Assembly: GCF_947494055.1 (NCBI RefSeq)
Contig: NZ_CANLTR010000003.1
Span: 226,304 to 290,303, forward strand
Origin: an uncultured Jannaschia sp.
GTDB taxonomy: Bacteria; Pseudomonadota; Alphaproteobacteria; Rhodobacterales; Rhodobacteraceae
Length of the DNA: 64,000 bases
Direction: 5' to 3'
Position numbers and translations under genes: made by a program. The notes beneath the pieces are model-generated. The model was not told where the DNA came from and did no database searches. It worked only from the letters and a program-made list of their open reading frames with translations. Shown in pieces: positions 38,956-48,700 of the stretch (its first letter is position 1; every line of letters starts with the position of its first letter).

Positions 38956-38974
38956 TTGCACAATAATAATGCAA
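38956..38974. promoter_or_regulatory. TTGCA-N9-TGCAA palindrome in the DUF1127/ruvC spacer
   Basis: An inverted repeat (CTTGCA...TGCAAG when extended by one base on each side) encloses an AT-only-but-one core, CAATAATAA, the most AT-rich spot for kilobases. It lies 43 bases upstream of the DUF1127 start and ~160 upstream of ruvC. Geometry is right for a dimeric regulator covering a -10 region; the regulator cannot be named from this alone. Confidence 0.4.
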
Positions 38975-39135
38975 GCATGGCCGATATGCGCGCATCACAT
39001 GACCGGTTTGCGAATCCTTACCGTGGCCTGCGGGCCGCCACGTCCCTGCTGGCACCGGCGGTTCGCTCGCGCGGGTGGCCTGCCGCCGACGGCTATGCTA
39101 CGCCATGATCAAATCAAGAACATCGGGCAGGTCGG

Positions 39136-39633
39136 ATGCGCGTGATAGGGATCGATCCGGGGCTTCGCGCCTGTGGCTGGGGCGTCATCGAGGTCGACGG
39201 CTCGCATGTCCGGCACGTCGCGAGCGGCACCTGCCGGCCCGAGGGCGACGCGCTGTGCGACCGGCTCCTGTCGCTGCACACGCTTCTGCGCGCGGTGGTC
39301 GCGGCGCAGGCGCCCGAGGCCGCGGCGATCGAGCAGACCTTCGTGAACAAGAACGGGCAGGGCACACTGAAGCTCGGCCAGGCCCGGGGCGTGGCGATGC
39401 TCGTCCCCGCCCAGGCCGGGCTCCGGGTCGGGGAATACGCGCCGAACGCGATCAAGAAGGCGGTCGTGGGCGCCGGCCATGCCGACAAGGCGCAGGTCCT
39501 GCACATGGTGCGGCTGCAGCTTCCGGGCTGCGACCCGGATTCGGCCGACGCGACCGACGCGCTCGCCATCGCGCTCTGCCACGCCTTCCACCTGCGATCC
39601 TCGAGCCGTCTCGCGGCCGCGCTCCGGGCGTGA
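39136..39633 (+). CDS. ruvC: Crossover junction endodeoxyribonuclease RuvC
   Basis: Resolves Holliday junctions during recombinational repair. The 165-residue protein has the catalytic acidic residues of the RNase-H fold in order: Asp in VIGIDPGL (residue 7), Glu in AAIEQTFVN (about 68), and the paired acids in [15 protein letters not shown] (about 140-145). ATG is preceded by GGGCAGGTCGG. It leads the ruvC-ruvA-GIY-YIG-ruvB series, and ruvA begins 4 bases after its stop. Confidence 0.96.
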   Translation: MRVIGIDPGLRACGWGVIEVDGSHVRHVASGTCRPEGDALCDRLLSLHTLLRAVVAAQAPEAAAIEQTFVNKNGQGTLKLGQARGVAMLVPAQAGLRVGEYAPNAIKKAVVGAGHADKAQVLHMVRLQLPGCDPDSADATDALAIALCHAFHLRSSSRLAAALRA

Positions 39634-39637
39634 TGGC

Positions 39638-40288
39638 ATGATCGGGCGGCTGACCGGACGGCTCGACCACAAGGGGGAGGATCACGTCCTGCTCGACGTG
39701 AACGGCGTGGGCTATATCGTGCATTGCTCGGACCGCACCATCGCCGCGCTGCCGCCCGTGCGGTCGCCGGTCGCGCTCTGGACCGAGCTTCTGGTGCGCG
39801 AGGACCTGCTGCAGCTCTTCGGGTTCCTGACCCTGCAGGAGCGGGAATGGCACCGGCTCCTGACCTCGGTGCAGGGGATCGGCGCGAAGGGCTCGCTCGC
39901 CATCCTCGGCGTGCTGGGCGCGGACGGGGTGGCGCGGGCCATCGCGCTGGGCGACGCAAATGCGGTGAAGGCCGCGCCGGGGGTGGGCCCGAAGATCGCG
40001 CTGCGCGTGGTCAACGAGCTGCGCGGCAAGGCGCCGGCGATGATGCTGAAGGAGTCGGGCGCGGACCCCCTGATCGAGACCACCGGCCCGGCGCCCTCCG
40101 CCGAGCCCGCCCCAACCGGGGAACCGGCCGGGCTCGCCGGCGCGCAGGCCGAGGCGCTGTCGGCGTTGTCGAACCTCGGCTACGCGCCGGTGGACGCCGC
40201 GCGCGCGGTGGCGCAGGCCGCCGACGGGGCCACCGACACGGCCGGCGTGATCCGCGCGGCGCTCAAGCTGCTGGCGCCGAAGGAGTAG
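39638..40288 (+). CDS. ruvA: Holliday junction DNA helicase subunit RuvA
   Basis: Tetrameric junction-binding subunit that loads RuvB. The 216-residue protein starts [13 protein letters not shown] (OB-fold domain I), has the helix-hairpin-helix pair [15 protein letters not shown] and [19 protein letters not shown] in domain II, an Ala/Pro-rich flexible linker (about 145-165) and the RuvB-binding domain III. It overlaps nothing but is tightly packed: 4 bases after ruvC and 4 bases before the GIY-YIG gene. Confidence 0.96.
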   Translation: MIGRLTGRLDHKGEDHVLLDVNGVGYIVHCSDRTIAALPPVRSPVALWTELLVREDLLQLFGFLTLQEREWHRLLTSVQGIGAKGSLAILGVLGADGVARAIALGDANAVKAAPGVGPKIALRVVNELRGKAPAMMLKESGADPLIETTGPAPSAEPAPTGEPAGLAGAQAEALSALSNLGYAPVDAARAVAQAADGATDTAGVIRAALKLLAPKE

Positions 40289-40292
40289 GGCG

Positions 40293-41189
40293 ATGTTCAC
40301 GCTTCACGACGTGCTGGACCGGGCCGGGATCGCCCCGACGGATGCGAACGTGATGTTGCATTCGCCGAACCACGGCAATCTGGAGCAAGTGCTTCCCTCT
40401 CTCGTCAAGACGCGGCGGCGGGCGATGGAAGCCTTCCAGTCCTTGCACAGCGTCGGCGCAGAGGCTGCCCTTAAGCGCGGACGGCCCTGGGTCCTGTCAT
40501 TCGTCAAGATCGGGCAGGACGTTCCGACGTCCCATAGCCGGATGCTCTTCGCAGGGGTCTACCGGAACCAGGGTCACCGGCACCGCCCCAAGGAGGAGAT
40601 ACTTTCGGATCCCGAGATCGTCTTCCTGCGAGAGACGTTCAGCTACCTGGATCAACTCGAGACCTCCGCCGAACTTCAGAAGCGCGTCTGGTTCGATCTT
40701 CCGATGGACGACGCCCTGACGGAGCTGCAGGGGCGTCTCGTCCTGTCCGTCCGCCTGACCCCGAATTACGTGCGCCGCGCGGAGAACCTCGAAGCGACGG
40801 TCCGCGCCATTCACGAAGCATCGGTGTTCGATGCCGATCCGCCGGACTGGCGCCGATGGGTCCTACCGGCGGCGCAACTCCGGGCAATCCCGCCCGGCTG
40901 GGCGGCGCGGCTCCGGGAATGGCGGGGCATCTATCTGATCGTCTGCCGGGACGACGGCGCGCGCTATGTCGGCTCGGCCTACGGAGAAACGAACCTGCTC
41001 GGCCGCTGGCAGGCGCATGTCGCGCGCGATTTCGGCGTGACGGCCGAATTGGCCGCCCGCGATCCCGCTACGTTCGACTTTTCCATTCTCGAACGTGTAT
41101 CGCCCGACATGCAGGTCGACACGATCACCAAGCTGGAACAGGGCTGGATGCAGCGTCTTCATACCCGAACGCACGGTCTGAACGCATGA
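40293..41189 (+). CDS. GIY-YIG nuclease-family protein inserted between ruvA and ruvB
   Basis: A 298-residue protein with a C-terminal GIY-YIG endonuclease domain: GIY at residues 212-214, YVG at 225-227, catalytic-type Arg 238 in LLGRW, Glu 282 in KLEQGW and a terminal Asn 297. The N-terminal ~200 residues (starts [12 protein letters not shown]) form an unassigned domain that accompanies GIY-YIG in a widespread stand-alone family I recall but cannot name. It begins 4 bases after ruvA and its TGA overlaps the ruvB ATG (ATGATG), so it is translated within the ruv operon. All catalytic positions are present, so the nuclease is probably active. Codon use is slightly less G/C-biased than in ruvA or ruvB. 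Confidence 0.85.
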   Translation: MFTLHDVLDRAGIAPTDANVMLHSPNHGNLEQVLPSLVKTRRRAMEAFQSLHSVGAEAALKRGRPWVLSFVKIGQDVPTSHSRMLFAGVYRNQGHRHRPKEEILSDPEIVFLRETFSYLDQLETSAELQKRVWFDLPMDDALTELQGRLVLSVRLTPNYVRRAENLEATVRAIHEASVFDADPPDWRRWVLPAAQLRAIPPGWAARLREWRGIYLIVCRDDGARYVGSAYGETNLLGRWQAHVARDFGVTAELAARDPATFDFSILERVSPDMQVDTITKLEQGWMQRLHTRTHGLNA

Positions 41190-42208
41190 TGGACCGCGAG
41201 CCCCTTCTCGATGCTGATGCGCCCGACGAGATCTCCGACGACCGGGCGTTGCGGCCGCAGCGGCTCGACGAGTTCATCGGGCAGAAGGAGGCGCGGGCGA
41301 ACCTGCGCGTCTTCATCGAGAGCGCGCGGCGGCGGGGGGAGGCGATGGACCACGTGCTGTTCCACGGCCCGCCCGGTCTCGGCAAGACGACGCTGGCGCA
41401 GATCATGGCGCGCGAGCTGGGCGTGGGGTTCCGGATGACCTCCGGGCCGGTGCTGGCCAAGGCCGGTGACCTGGCCGCGATCCTGACCAATCTGGAGCCG
41501 CGCGACGTGCTCTTCATCGACGAGATCCACCGGCTGAGCCCGGCGGTGGAGGAGGTGCTTTATCCCGCGCTGGAGGATTTCGCGCTCGACCTCGTGATCG
41601 GGGAGGGGCCGTCGGCGCGGACGGTGCGGATCGACCTGCAGCCCTTCACGCTGGTGGGGGCGACGACGCGGCTTGGCCTGCTCACGACGCCACTGCGCGA
41701 CCGGTTCGGCATCCCCACGCGGCTCGAGTTCTACACGGTGCCGGAACTGCACCAGATCGTCACGCGGGGCGCCCGGCTGCTCGGTGCGCCGGCGACGGAG
41801 GACGGCGCGCAGGAGATCGCGGAGCGCGCGCGGGGCACGCCGCGGATCGCCGGGCGGCTGCTGCGCCGGGTGGTGGATTTCGCCGTGGTGGAGGGGGACG
41901 GGACCGTCACGCGGGAGATCGCGGACAGCTCGCTCACCCGGCTGGGTGTCGACCGGCTGGGCCTCGACGGGGCGGACCGGCGCTACCTGCGGCTCATCGC
42001 GGAGAATTACGGCGGCGGGCCGGTGGGGGTGGAGACGATCTCGGCCGCGCTGTCGGAGAGCCGCGACGCGGTGGAGGAGGTGATCGAGCCCTTCCTGCTG
42101 CAGCAGGGCCTGATCGCGCGGACGCCGCGGGGCCGCGCGCTCGGGCACAAGGGTTGGACGCACCTCGGGCTGGCGGCGCCGACGCGTGCGCCGGACCTGT
42201 TCTCCTGA
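41186..42208 (+). CDS. ruvB: Holliday junction DNA helicase motor RuvB
   Basis: AAA+ ring motor that drives branch migration with RuvA. The 340-residue protein has [12 protein letters not shown], Walker [12 protein letters not shown] (about residue 61), Walker [12 protein letters not shown], sensor [19 protein letters not shown] and the C-terminal winged helix with [17 protein letters not shown]. The ATG at 41186 overlaps the stop of the GIY-YIG gene; an ATG directly following (41189) is the alternative. The ruvAB pair is otherwise intact. Confidence 0.97.
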   Translation: MMDREPLLDADAPDEISDDRALRPQRLDEFIGQKEARANLRVFIESARRRGEAMDHVLFHGPPGLGKTTLAQIMARELGVGFRMTSGPVLAKAGDLAAILTNLEPRDVLFIDEIHRLSPAVEEVLYPALEDFALDLVIGEGPSARTVRIDLQPFTLVGATTRLGLLTTPLRDRFGIPTRLEFYTVPELHQIVTRGARLLGAPATEDGAQEIAERARGTPRIAGRLLRRVVDFAVVEGDGTVTREIADSSLTRLGVDRLGLDGADRRYLRLIAENYGGGPVGVETISAALSESRDAVEEVIEPFLLQQGLIARTPRGRALGHKGWTHLGLAAPTRAPDLFS

Positions 42209-42322
42209 CGCCGCACCGGGTCCGCCCGTTCGGTGCGGCTGCGCGCAGGTACGTCGCGGACGCTGACCTTTCCTCCTTCCGGCGGGGGGCGTAGGGGAAG
42301 CCGGAGACTCGCGAGGCTCTCC

Positions 42323-42970
42323 ATGATCAAGCTCGACATCCTGTCAGACCCGGCCTGCCCCTGGTGCTATATCGGCAAGACCCACCTGTTCCGGACGCTG
42401 AGCCGGCGACCGGACCATCCGTTCGTGCTGGAATGGCATCCGTATCAGCTGAACTACGACATGCCCGCGGGCGGCGTGGACCGGCGTGCTTATCTGGAGG
42501 CGAAGTTCGGCGGGCGCGAGGGGGCGGCGAAGGCCTACGCGCCGGTGCTCGACGCGGCCGAGGCGGCGGGGCTGACCATCGATTTCGGGGCCATCGCGCG
42601 CACGCCGAACACGCTCGACGCGCATCGACTGATCCACTGGGCGGGGCTGGAGGCGAAGCAGACGCCGGTCGTGCAGGCCCTGTTCGAGGGGTATTTCGAG
42701 CGAGGCCAGGACCTCGGCGACACGACGGTGCTGACCGGGATCGGCGCCGCATGCGGATTGGACGAAGACATGCTGGAACGATTGTTCGCCTCCGACGCGG
42801 ATCGGGAGGACATCCGGGCCCGGGACGCCCATGCGCGGGAGCGGGGCGTCACTGGCGTGCCGACCTTCGTCATCGGCGGGCAGCACGTGGTCACGGGCGC
42901 GCAGCCGCCGGAGCTCTGGGCGCAGGTCATCGACGAGTTGCTCGCCGCCCCCGGGGAGGACCGGGCGTGA
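42323..42970 (+). CDS. DsbA-family oxidoreductase (FrnE-like)
   Basis: A 215-residue cytoplasmic thioredoxin-fold protein with an inserted helical domain. The active site is DPACPWCYIGK (CPWC, residues about 11-14) and the cis-proline lies in GVTGVPTFVI (about 177). No signal peptide, so it resembles FrnE/2-hydroxychromene-2-carboxylate isomerase-like members rather than periplasmic DsbA. Its TGA overlaps the GTG start of the following MFS gene, linking the two. Substrate unknown. Confidence 0.88.
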   Translation: MIKLDILSDPACPWCYIGKTHLFRTLSRRPDHPFVLEWHPYQLNYDMPAGGVDRRAYLEAKFGGREGAAKAYAPVLDAAEAAGLTIDFGAIARTPNTLDAHRLIHWAGLEAKQTPVVQALFEGYFERGQDLGDTTVLTGIGAACGLDEDMLERLFASDADREDIRARDAHARERGVTGVPTFVIGGQHVVTGAQPPELWAQVIDELLAAPGEDRA

Positions 42971-44241
42971 GCGCGCCGGCGGACGTCCCGGCACAGGCCA
43001 TCGCGCCCGAGCGGGCGCGGGCGCTTTCGGAGGTCGAGTTCATCGCGCTGATGGCGATGCTGGTGGCGACGATCGCCTTTTCCATCGACTCGATGCTGCC
43101 GGCGCTGCCCCAGATCGGGCAGGAGCTTTCGCCCGGCAACGCCAACGCGGCACAGCTGGTGATCGTGGCCTTCGTCTTCGGCATGGGGCTCGGCACGTTG
43201 TTCACGGGGCCCCTGTCGGACGCGCTCGGGCGCAAGAACGTGATGCTGGGCGGGGCGATCCTGTACTGCGTGGGCGCGCTCGCCGCCGCCGCCGCGCCGA
43301 GCCTCGAGATGGTGTTGCTCGCGCGGATCGTGCAGGGGCTGGGCGCCAGCGGGCCGCGCGTGGCGGCGCAGGCGATGATCCGCGACCTCTATGCCGGGCG
43401 CGGGATGGCGCGGATTTCGAGCTTCGTGATGATGACCTTCACGCTCGTCCCCGCCTTCGCGCCGCTGATCGGGTCGCTCATCATCGACGTGGCCGGCTGG
43501 CGCGGGCTGTTCGCGGCCTTCGTGCTGTTCTCGGCGGTGACCTCGGCCTGGCTGGCACTCCGGCAGCCGGAGACGCTGCCCCGCGCGCTGCGGCGTCCGA
43601 TGCGGCTGACGCCGCTGCGCCTGGCCTGCGGCGAGGTGCTGGCGCATGCGAACGTGCGGCGCTCGATCCTGATGCAGACGCTGGTCTTCGGCGTGCTCTT
43701 CGGCACGATCACTTCGGTGCAGCAGGTCTACGACGTCTCCTTCGGCCGGGCGGAGAGCTTCCCGGTCTGGTTCTGCATCGTCGCGCTGATCTCGGGGACG
43801 GCCTCCTTCGTGAACGCGCGGCTGGTGATGCGGCTGGGGATGCTGTGGCTCCTGCGACGGGCGCTGATGGTGCATTTCGTCCTGTCGATCGCGCTGCTCG
43901 CGGCCTGGTCCTCGGGAATGGTCCCGCGAGACGCCCTGTTCGCGCTGTTCCTGCTCTGGCAGATCGGCACCTTCGCGATGGCGGGGTTCACCATCGGCAA
44001 CCTGAACGCCGTGGCGATGCAGCCGATGGGGCATATCGCGGGGATGGCGTCCTCGGTGATCGCCGCGGTGAGCACGGTCCTCGCCGTCGTCGTCGCCGCC
44101 GCGATCGGGCTCTCCTTCGACGGCACGCCGGTCCCGCTCGCCTTCGGGGCGGCGATCTGCATCGCGCTCGCGCTGCTGATCTCGCGCCGGCTGGAGGAGG
44201 AACCGATGGACCTGCCCGCGATGGGGCAAGCGGTGCATTGA
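42967..44241 (+). CDS. MFS drug transporter, Bcr/CflA family
   Basis: A 424-residue transporter with 12 predicted membrane segments. SIDSMLPALPQIGQEL in helix one and the loop GPLSDALGRKNVMLGG after helix two are characteristic of the Bcr/CflA subfamily; RIVQGLGASGPRVAAQAMIRDLY matches motif C-like sequence. It would export small molecules by proton antiport. GTG at 42967 overlaps the stop of the DsbA-family gene (GTGA), so the two are co-translated. Confidence 0.9.
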   Translation: MSAPADVPAQAIAPERARALSEVEFIALMAMLVATIAFSIDSMLPALPQIGQELSPGNANAAQLVIVAFVFGMGLGTLFTGPLSDALGRKNVMLGGAILYCVGALAAAAAPSLEMVLLARIVQGLGASGPRVAAQAMIRDLYAGRGMARISSFVMMTFTLVPAFAPLIGSLIIDVAGWRGLFAAFVLFSAVTSAWLALRQPETLPRALRRPMRLTPLRLACGEVLAHANVRRSILMQTLVFGVLFGTITSVQQVYDVSFGRAESFPVWFCIVALISGTASFVNARLVMRLGMLWLLRRALMVHFVLSIALLAAWSSGMVPRDALFALFLLWQIGTFAMAGFTIGNLNAVAMQPMGHIAGMASSVIAAVSTVLAVVVAAAIGLSFDGTPVPLAFGAAICIALALLISRRLEEEPMDLPAMGQAVH

Positions 44242-44449
44242 GGGCGGCGGACCCGGTTCGGGGCCGTTCCGATCCGTGAAGCGCTCGGGCCCCGTGATGT
44301 GACGGGCCATGGGTCACCTCACGCCAAGGCAATGATCCGCCGGTCTGCCGGGCCGCGCCTGACCGCATCCCGGGGGCTCGGCCCCGCCTGCAAACGGGAC
44401 CTGCCGTCGCCATAGCGACCTCGCGGTCCCATTCCGTCGTCCGACGACG

Positions 44450-45730
44450 CTAGGGGCGGTCCTTCTCGGGATGGGCGTCGATCAGGTCCTCGCCCTGCAG
44501 CAGGACGTTCGCGGCGTAGCCATGCACGACGATCGAGACGAGGATCGTCACGCCCACGATCCGCCACAGCGTCTCGATGTCGGTGAACTCCGCATGGGTC
44601 TGCGCGTAGGCGATGTAGAAGATCGACCCCATCCCGCGAATGCCGAAGAAGGCGACGCTGCGCCGCTCCTCCGGATTGCAGCGATGGCCGATCAGCGCGA
44701 CGTAGCCCGCGAGCGGGCGCAGGACGAAGACGAGGGCGAGCGCGAAGCCCACGTCGCGCCATGTCACGTCGAAGAGCGTGCCGGCGCCGATGAAGGTGCC
44801 GAGCCAGAGCAGAAGGATGGCGAGGAGGATCGCCTCGAGTTGTTCGGCGCCGTGGTGGACGTATTTCTCGTAGCCGTCGTGGTCGGGATGACGCGGGGTC
44901 GAGCGTCCGGCCCGCGCGGCGAAGAACACCGCAAGGAAGCCGTAGCCGTCCACCGCCTCGGCCACGCCGTAGCTCAGGAGCGTCGAGGCGAGGATGACAA
45001 CCACCGCGTTCCAGGCGCCCTGGGAGCCGTCGCCGATCGGCGAGAAGGTCACGGTGCTGAGCAACCAGCCGACGCCGTAGCCCGCGACGATCCCGGCGGC
45101 GACGCGATAGAGCACGTCGAAGCCGAGCCAGCTCCACAGCCATGCCTCGCCCTCGATCATCGTGGCCGCGCCGAGCGTCGCTGCGTGGATTGCGAAATAG
45201 ACGAAAGGGAAGGCCAGCCCGTCGTTCAGCCCCGCCTCCGCCGTCAGCGCGACCTCCATCGGCGCCTCGTCCTGGCCGGGCGGCGAAACCTGGACCGAGC
45301 GGGCGAGGACCGGATCGGTCGGCGCGAGGACGGCCGCGAGGAGCAGCGCGCCGGGCAGGGTGAGGCCGAGCCAGGACACGCCGAGCGCCGTGACCCCGAG
45401 CAGCGTCAGCGGCATGCAGATGGCGAGCAGGCGCCAGGTCGGGTTCCAGCTGCGCCAGCCGGCCCGGGTGTCGATCGCGAGGCCGGCCACGGCGAGCGAG
45501 ATGATGACGATGAGCTCCGACGCCCGCTCGATCACCCCGGCCTGCCAGCCGCCGGCGAGCGGATTGACGATCGGCATGCCGAGGCCGGCGAGGAACGCGC
45601 CGGCCAGCACGTAGAAGAACGGCAGGTTGAAGATGCGGAAGCGCTGCAGCGCCGGTTGCAGCGACAGGCCGAACAGGGCGAGCCCGGTGATGATGTAGAT
45701 GACGTCGCGGCCGTCGATGGTCTCAAGCAT
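44450..45730 (-). CDS. Cation:proton antiporter, CPA1 family
   Basis: A 426-residue protein with about 12 membrane segments. The CPA1 core is visible: LAPTDPVLARSVQV (the ATDP-like unwound helix), then EAGLNDGLAFPFVYFAI with the Asn-Asp transport residues (ND, about 171-172). FFGIRGMGSIFYIAYA near the C-terminus is the typical RG region. It probably exchanges Na+ or K+ for protons across the inner membrane. There is no RCK or other regulatory domain. Confidence 0.9.
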   Translation of the reverse strand: MLETIDGRDVIYIITGLALFGLSLQPALQRFRIFNLPFFYVLAGAFLAGLGMPIVNPLAGGWQAGVIERASELIVIISLAVAGLAIDTRAGWRSWNPTWRLLAICMPLTLLGVTALGVSWLGLTLPGALLLAAVLAPTDPVLARSVQVSPPGQDEAPMEVALTAEAGLNDGLAFPFVYFAIHAATLGAATMIEGEAWLWSWLGFDVLYRVAAGIVAGYGVGWLLSTVTFSPIGDGSQGAWNAVVVILASTLLSYGVAEAVDGYGFLAVFFAARAGRSTPRHPDHDGYEKYVHHGAEQLEAILLAILLLWLGTFIGAGTLFDVTWRDVGFALALVFVLRPLAGYVALIGHRCNPEERRSVAFFGIRGMGSIFYIAYAQTHAEFTDIETLWRIVGVTILVSIVVHGYAANVLLQGEDLIDAHPEKDRP

Positions 45731-45777
45731 CCGTCGAAGCTAGTGCGCGGGCACCCGACGTCGCGCGAAATCGTCCG

Positions 45778-48700
45778 TCAGCTTTCGCCGCCCCCGCGCC
45801 GGGCCGCGCCGGCCTGCACGGCGAGGTCGCGGGCCATCGCGAAGGCACCCTTGATGCGGTCGGCCTCGGTCGGGAAGTCGCGCTTGAGGACGAGCTTGTC
45901 GCCCTTGATGGTGGCCGCGCCGCGCTCGGACTTGATGAAGTCCACCAGCCCCTCGGGCCGGGCGAAGCGGTTGCCGTGGAACTCCACCGTCGCGCCCTTC
46001 TCGCCCACGTTCAGCTTCTCGATGCCGGCGGCCTTGCACATCGCCTTGATGCGCACGATCCGCATCAGGACGTTGACCTCCCGCGGGAGCGGGCCGAACC
46101 GGTCGATGAGCTCGGCGGCGAAGCCTTCGAGCTCCACCTTCTTCTCGAGCCCCGACAGGCGGCGGTAGAGGCCGAGCCGCAGGTCGAGATCGGCGACGTA
46201 ATCCTCGGGGATCAGCACCGGCACGCCGAGATTGATCTGCGGCGACCAGTCGTCCGAGAGCGCGTCGGGTAGGTCCATCGTGCCGGCCTTGAGCTTGCCG
46301 ATCGTCTCCTCCAGCATCGACTGGTAGAGTTCCGGCCCGACCTCGCGCATCTGGCCGGACTGCTCCTCGCCGATGATGTTGCCACCGCCGCGCAGGTCGA
46401 GGTCCTGGCTGGCGATGTTGAACCCGGCGCCGAGCGCGTCGATCGCGCCGAGCGCCTTCAGCCGCCGCTCCGCGCTGGTGGTGAGCTTGGCGCGGGGCTT
46501 CGTCGTCAGGAAGGCGTAGGCGCGGGTCTTGGAGCGGCCGACGCGGCCCCGGATCTGGTAGAGCTGGCTCAGCCCGAACATGTCGGCGCGCCAGATGACC
46601 ATCGTGTTGGCGGTGGGGATGTCGATGCCGGACTCGATGATCGTCGTGGACAGCAGCACGTCGTACTTGCCGTCGTAGAAGGCGTTCATCCGGGCGTCGA
46701 GATCGCCCGCGGCGAGTTGACCGTGGGCGATGACGTAGCTCAGCTCCGGCAGCTGCTCGCGCAGGAACGCCTCCATGTCGGGCAGGTCGGTGATGCGGGG
46801 CACGACGACGAAGGACTGGCCGCCGCGGTAATGCTCCCGCAAGAGCGCCTCGCGAACCTGCACGGCGTCGAACTCGGAGACGTAGGTGCGGATGGCGAGG
46901 CGGTCGACGGGCGGCGTGCCGATGATCGACAGGTCGCGCACGCCGGTGAGCGACATCTGCAACGTGCGCGGGATCGGCGTGGCCGAGAGCGTGAGCACGT
47001 GGACGTCGGAGCGCATCTCCTTCAGGCGCTCCTTGTGGGTCACGCCGAAATGCTGCTCCTCGTCGATGACGAGCAGGCCGAGTTCGGCGAAGCGCACCCC
47101 CTTGGCGAGAAGCGCGTGGGTGCCGATGGCGATGTCCACGGTGCCGTCGGCGATGCCGGCGCGGGTCTCGGCGGCCTGCTTGGCGGGCACGAAGCGGGAG
47201 AGCTGCCGCACCCGGATCGGCAGGCCCCGGAAGCGGTCGGCGAAGGACTTGGCGTGCTGGCGGGCGAGCAGGGTGGTGGGCGCGATGACGGCCACCTGCT
47301 TGCCGGAGGTCGCGGCGATGAAGGCGGCGCGCATCGCCACCTCGGTCTTGCCGAAGCCCACGTCGCCGACGATCAGCCGGTCCATCGGATTGCCCGAGGC
47401 AAGGTCGGTCGCGACGTCCTCGATCGCCTGCAGCTGGTCGTCCGTCTCCTCGTAGGGGAAGCGGGCCGCGAAGGCCTCCCACATGTCGCGGGGCGGCTCG
47501 AGGATGGGGGCGCGGCGCAGCGCGCGCTCGGCCGCGATCCGCATGAGCCGTTCGGCGACCTGACGGATGCGCTCCTTCAGGCGGGCCTTGCGGGCCTGCC
47601 AAGCGCCGCCGCCGAGCTTGTCGAGAAGGCCCTCCTCCTGGCCGTAACGGCTGAGGAGTTCGACGTTCTCGACCGGCAGAAACAGCCGGTCGCCGCCCGC
47701 GTATTCGAGCGCCAGGCATTCGTGCGGGGCGCCGGCGGCGGTCACCGTCTCGAACCCGGTGAAGCGGCCGACGCCGTGATCCACGTGGACGACGAGGTCG
47801 CCCACCGACAGCGCCTGCGCCTCGGTCAGGAAGTTCTCGGCGCGACGCTTCTTCTTCCGGCCGCGGATCAGCCGCTCGCCCAGCACGTCCTGTTCGGAGA
47901 TGACGGTGAGCCGCGTCTTGCCGACCGGTCCCTCCCAGCCGCGGTCGAGCGCCCAGACGGCCAGCCCGACCTCGCCCTTCGCGATCTCGGTCAGGCGGCG
48001 GACGGCTTTCAGCCCGGCGACGCCCTGATCCTCTAGCAGGCCCTGCAGACGCTCGCGCGCGCCGCCGGAATAGCTCGCGATCACCACGCCGCCGTCGCCG
48101 CGCTTCTCGGCGATATGCGCGGCCAGCGTCTCGAACAGGTTGACGTCCTCCAGCTGCCGCTCGGGCGCGAAGCTGCGGCCGATCCGCCCGCCGGCATCGG
48201 TGACGCCCGGGCCCGGCGCGGTGGGAAGCGGCGAGAGGTGCAGCACGCGGCGACCCGCGAGCGCGGTGTCGAGCGCCTCCGGATCGAGATAGAGCGTCTC
48301 GGGGCGGGCGGGCTTGTAGACGCTGTCGACGCGGCCCTTGGCCAGCATCGCCTCGCGCCGGTTGTCGAACATGTCGGTGATCTGCGTCCAGCGCTCGGCA
48401 TGGTGCGCGGGGGAGGCCTCGTCGAAGACGAAGGAGGCGCGGGGCAGGTAGTCGGGCAGCGTCTCCAGCGTCTCGTGGAAGAAGGGCAGCCAGTGCTCCA
48501 TTCCCTGCGCCTTCCGACCGGCCGAGACCGCCTCGTAAAGCGGATCGTCGGTGCCGGCCGCGCCGAACTCGATGCGGTACGTTTGCCGGAAGCGGGTGAT
48601 GGCCGGGCCGTCGAGGATGACCTCGGAGACGGGGGCGAGCTCGATCAGCTGCAGCTGGTCCGTGGTCCGCTGGGTCGCCGGGTCGAAGCGTCGCAGCCCG

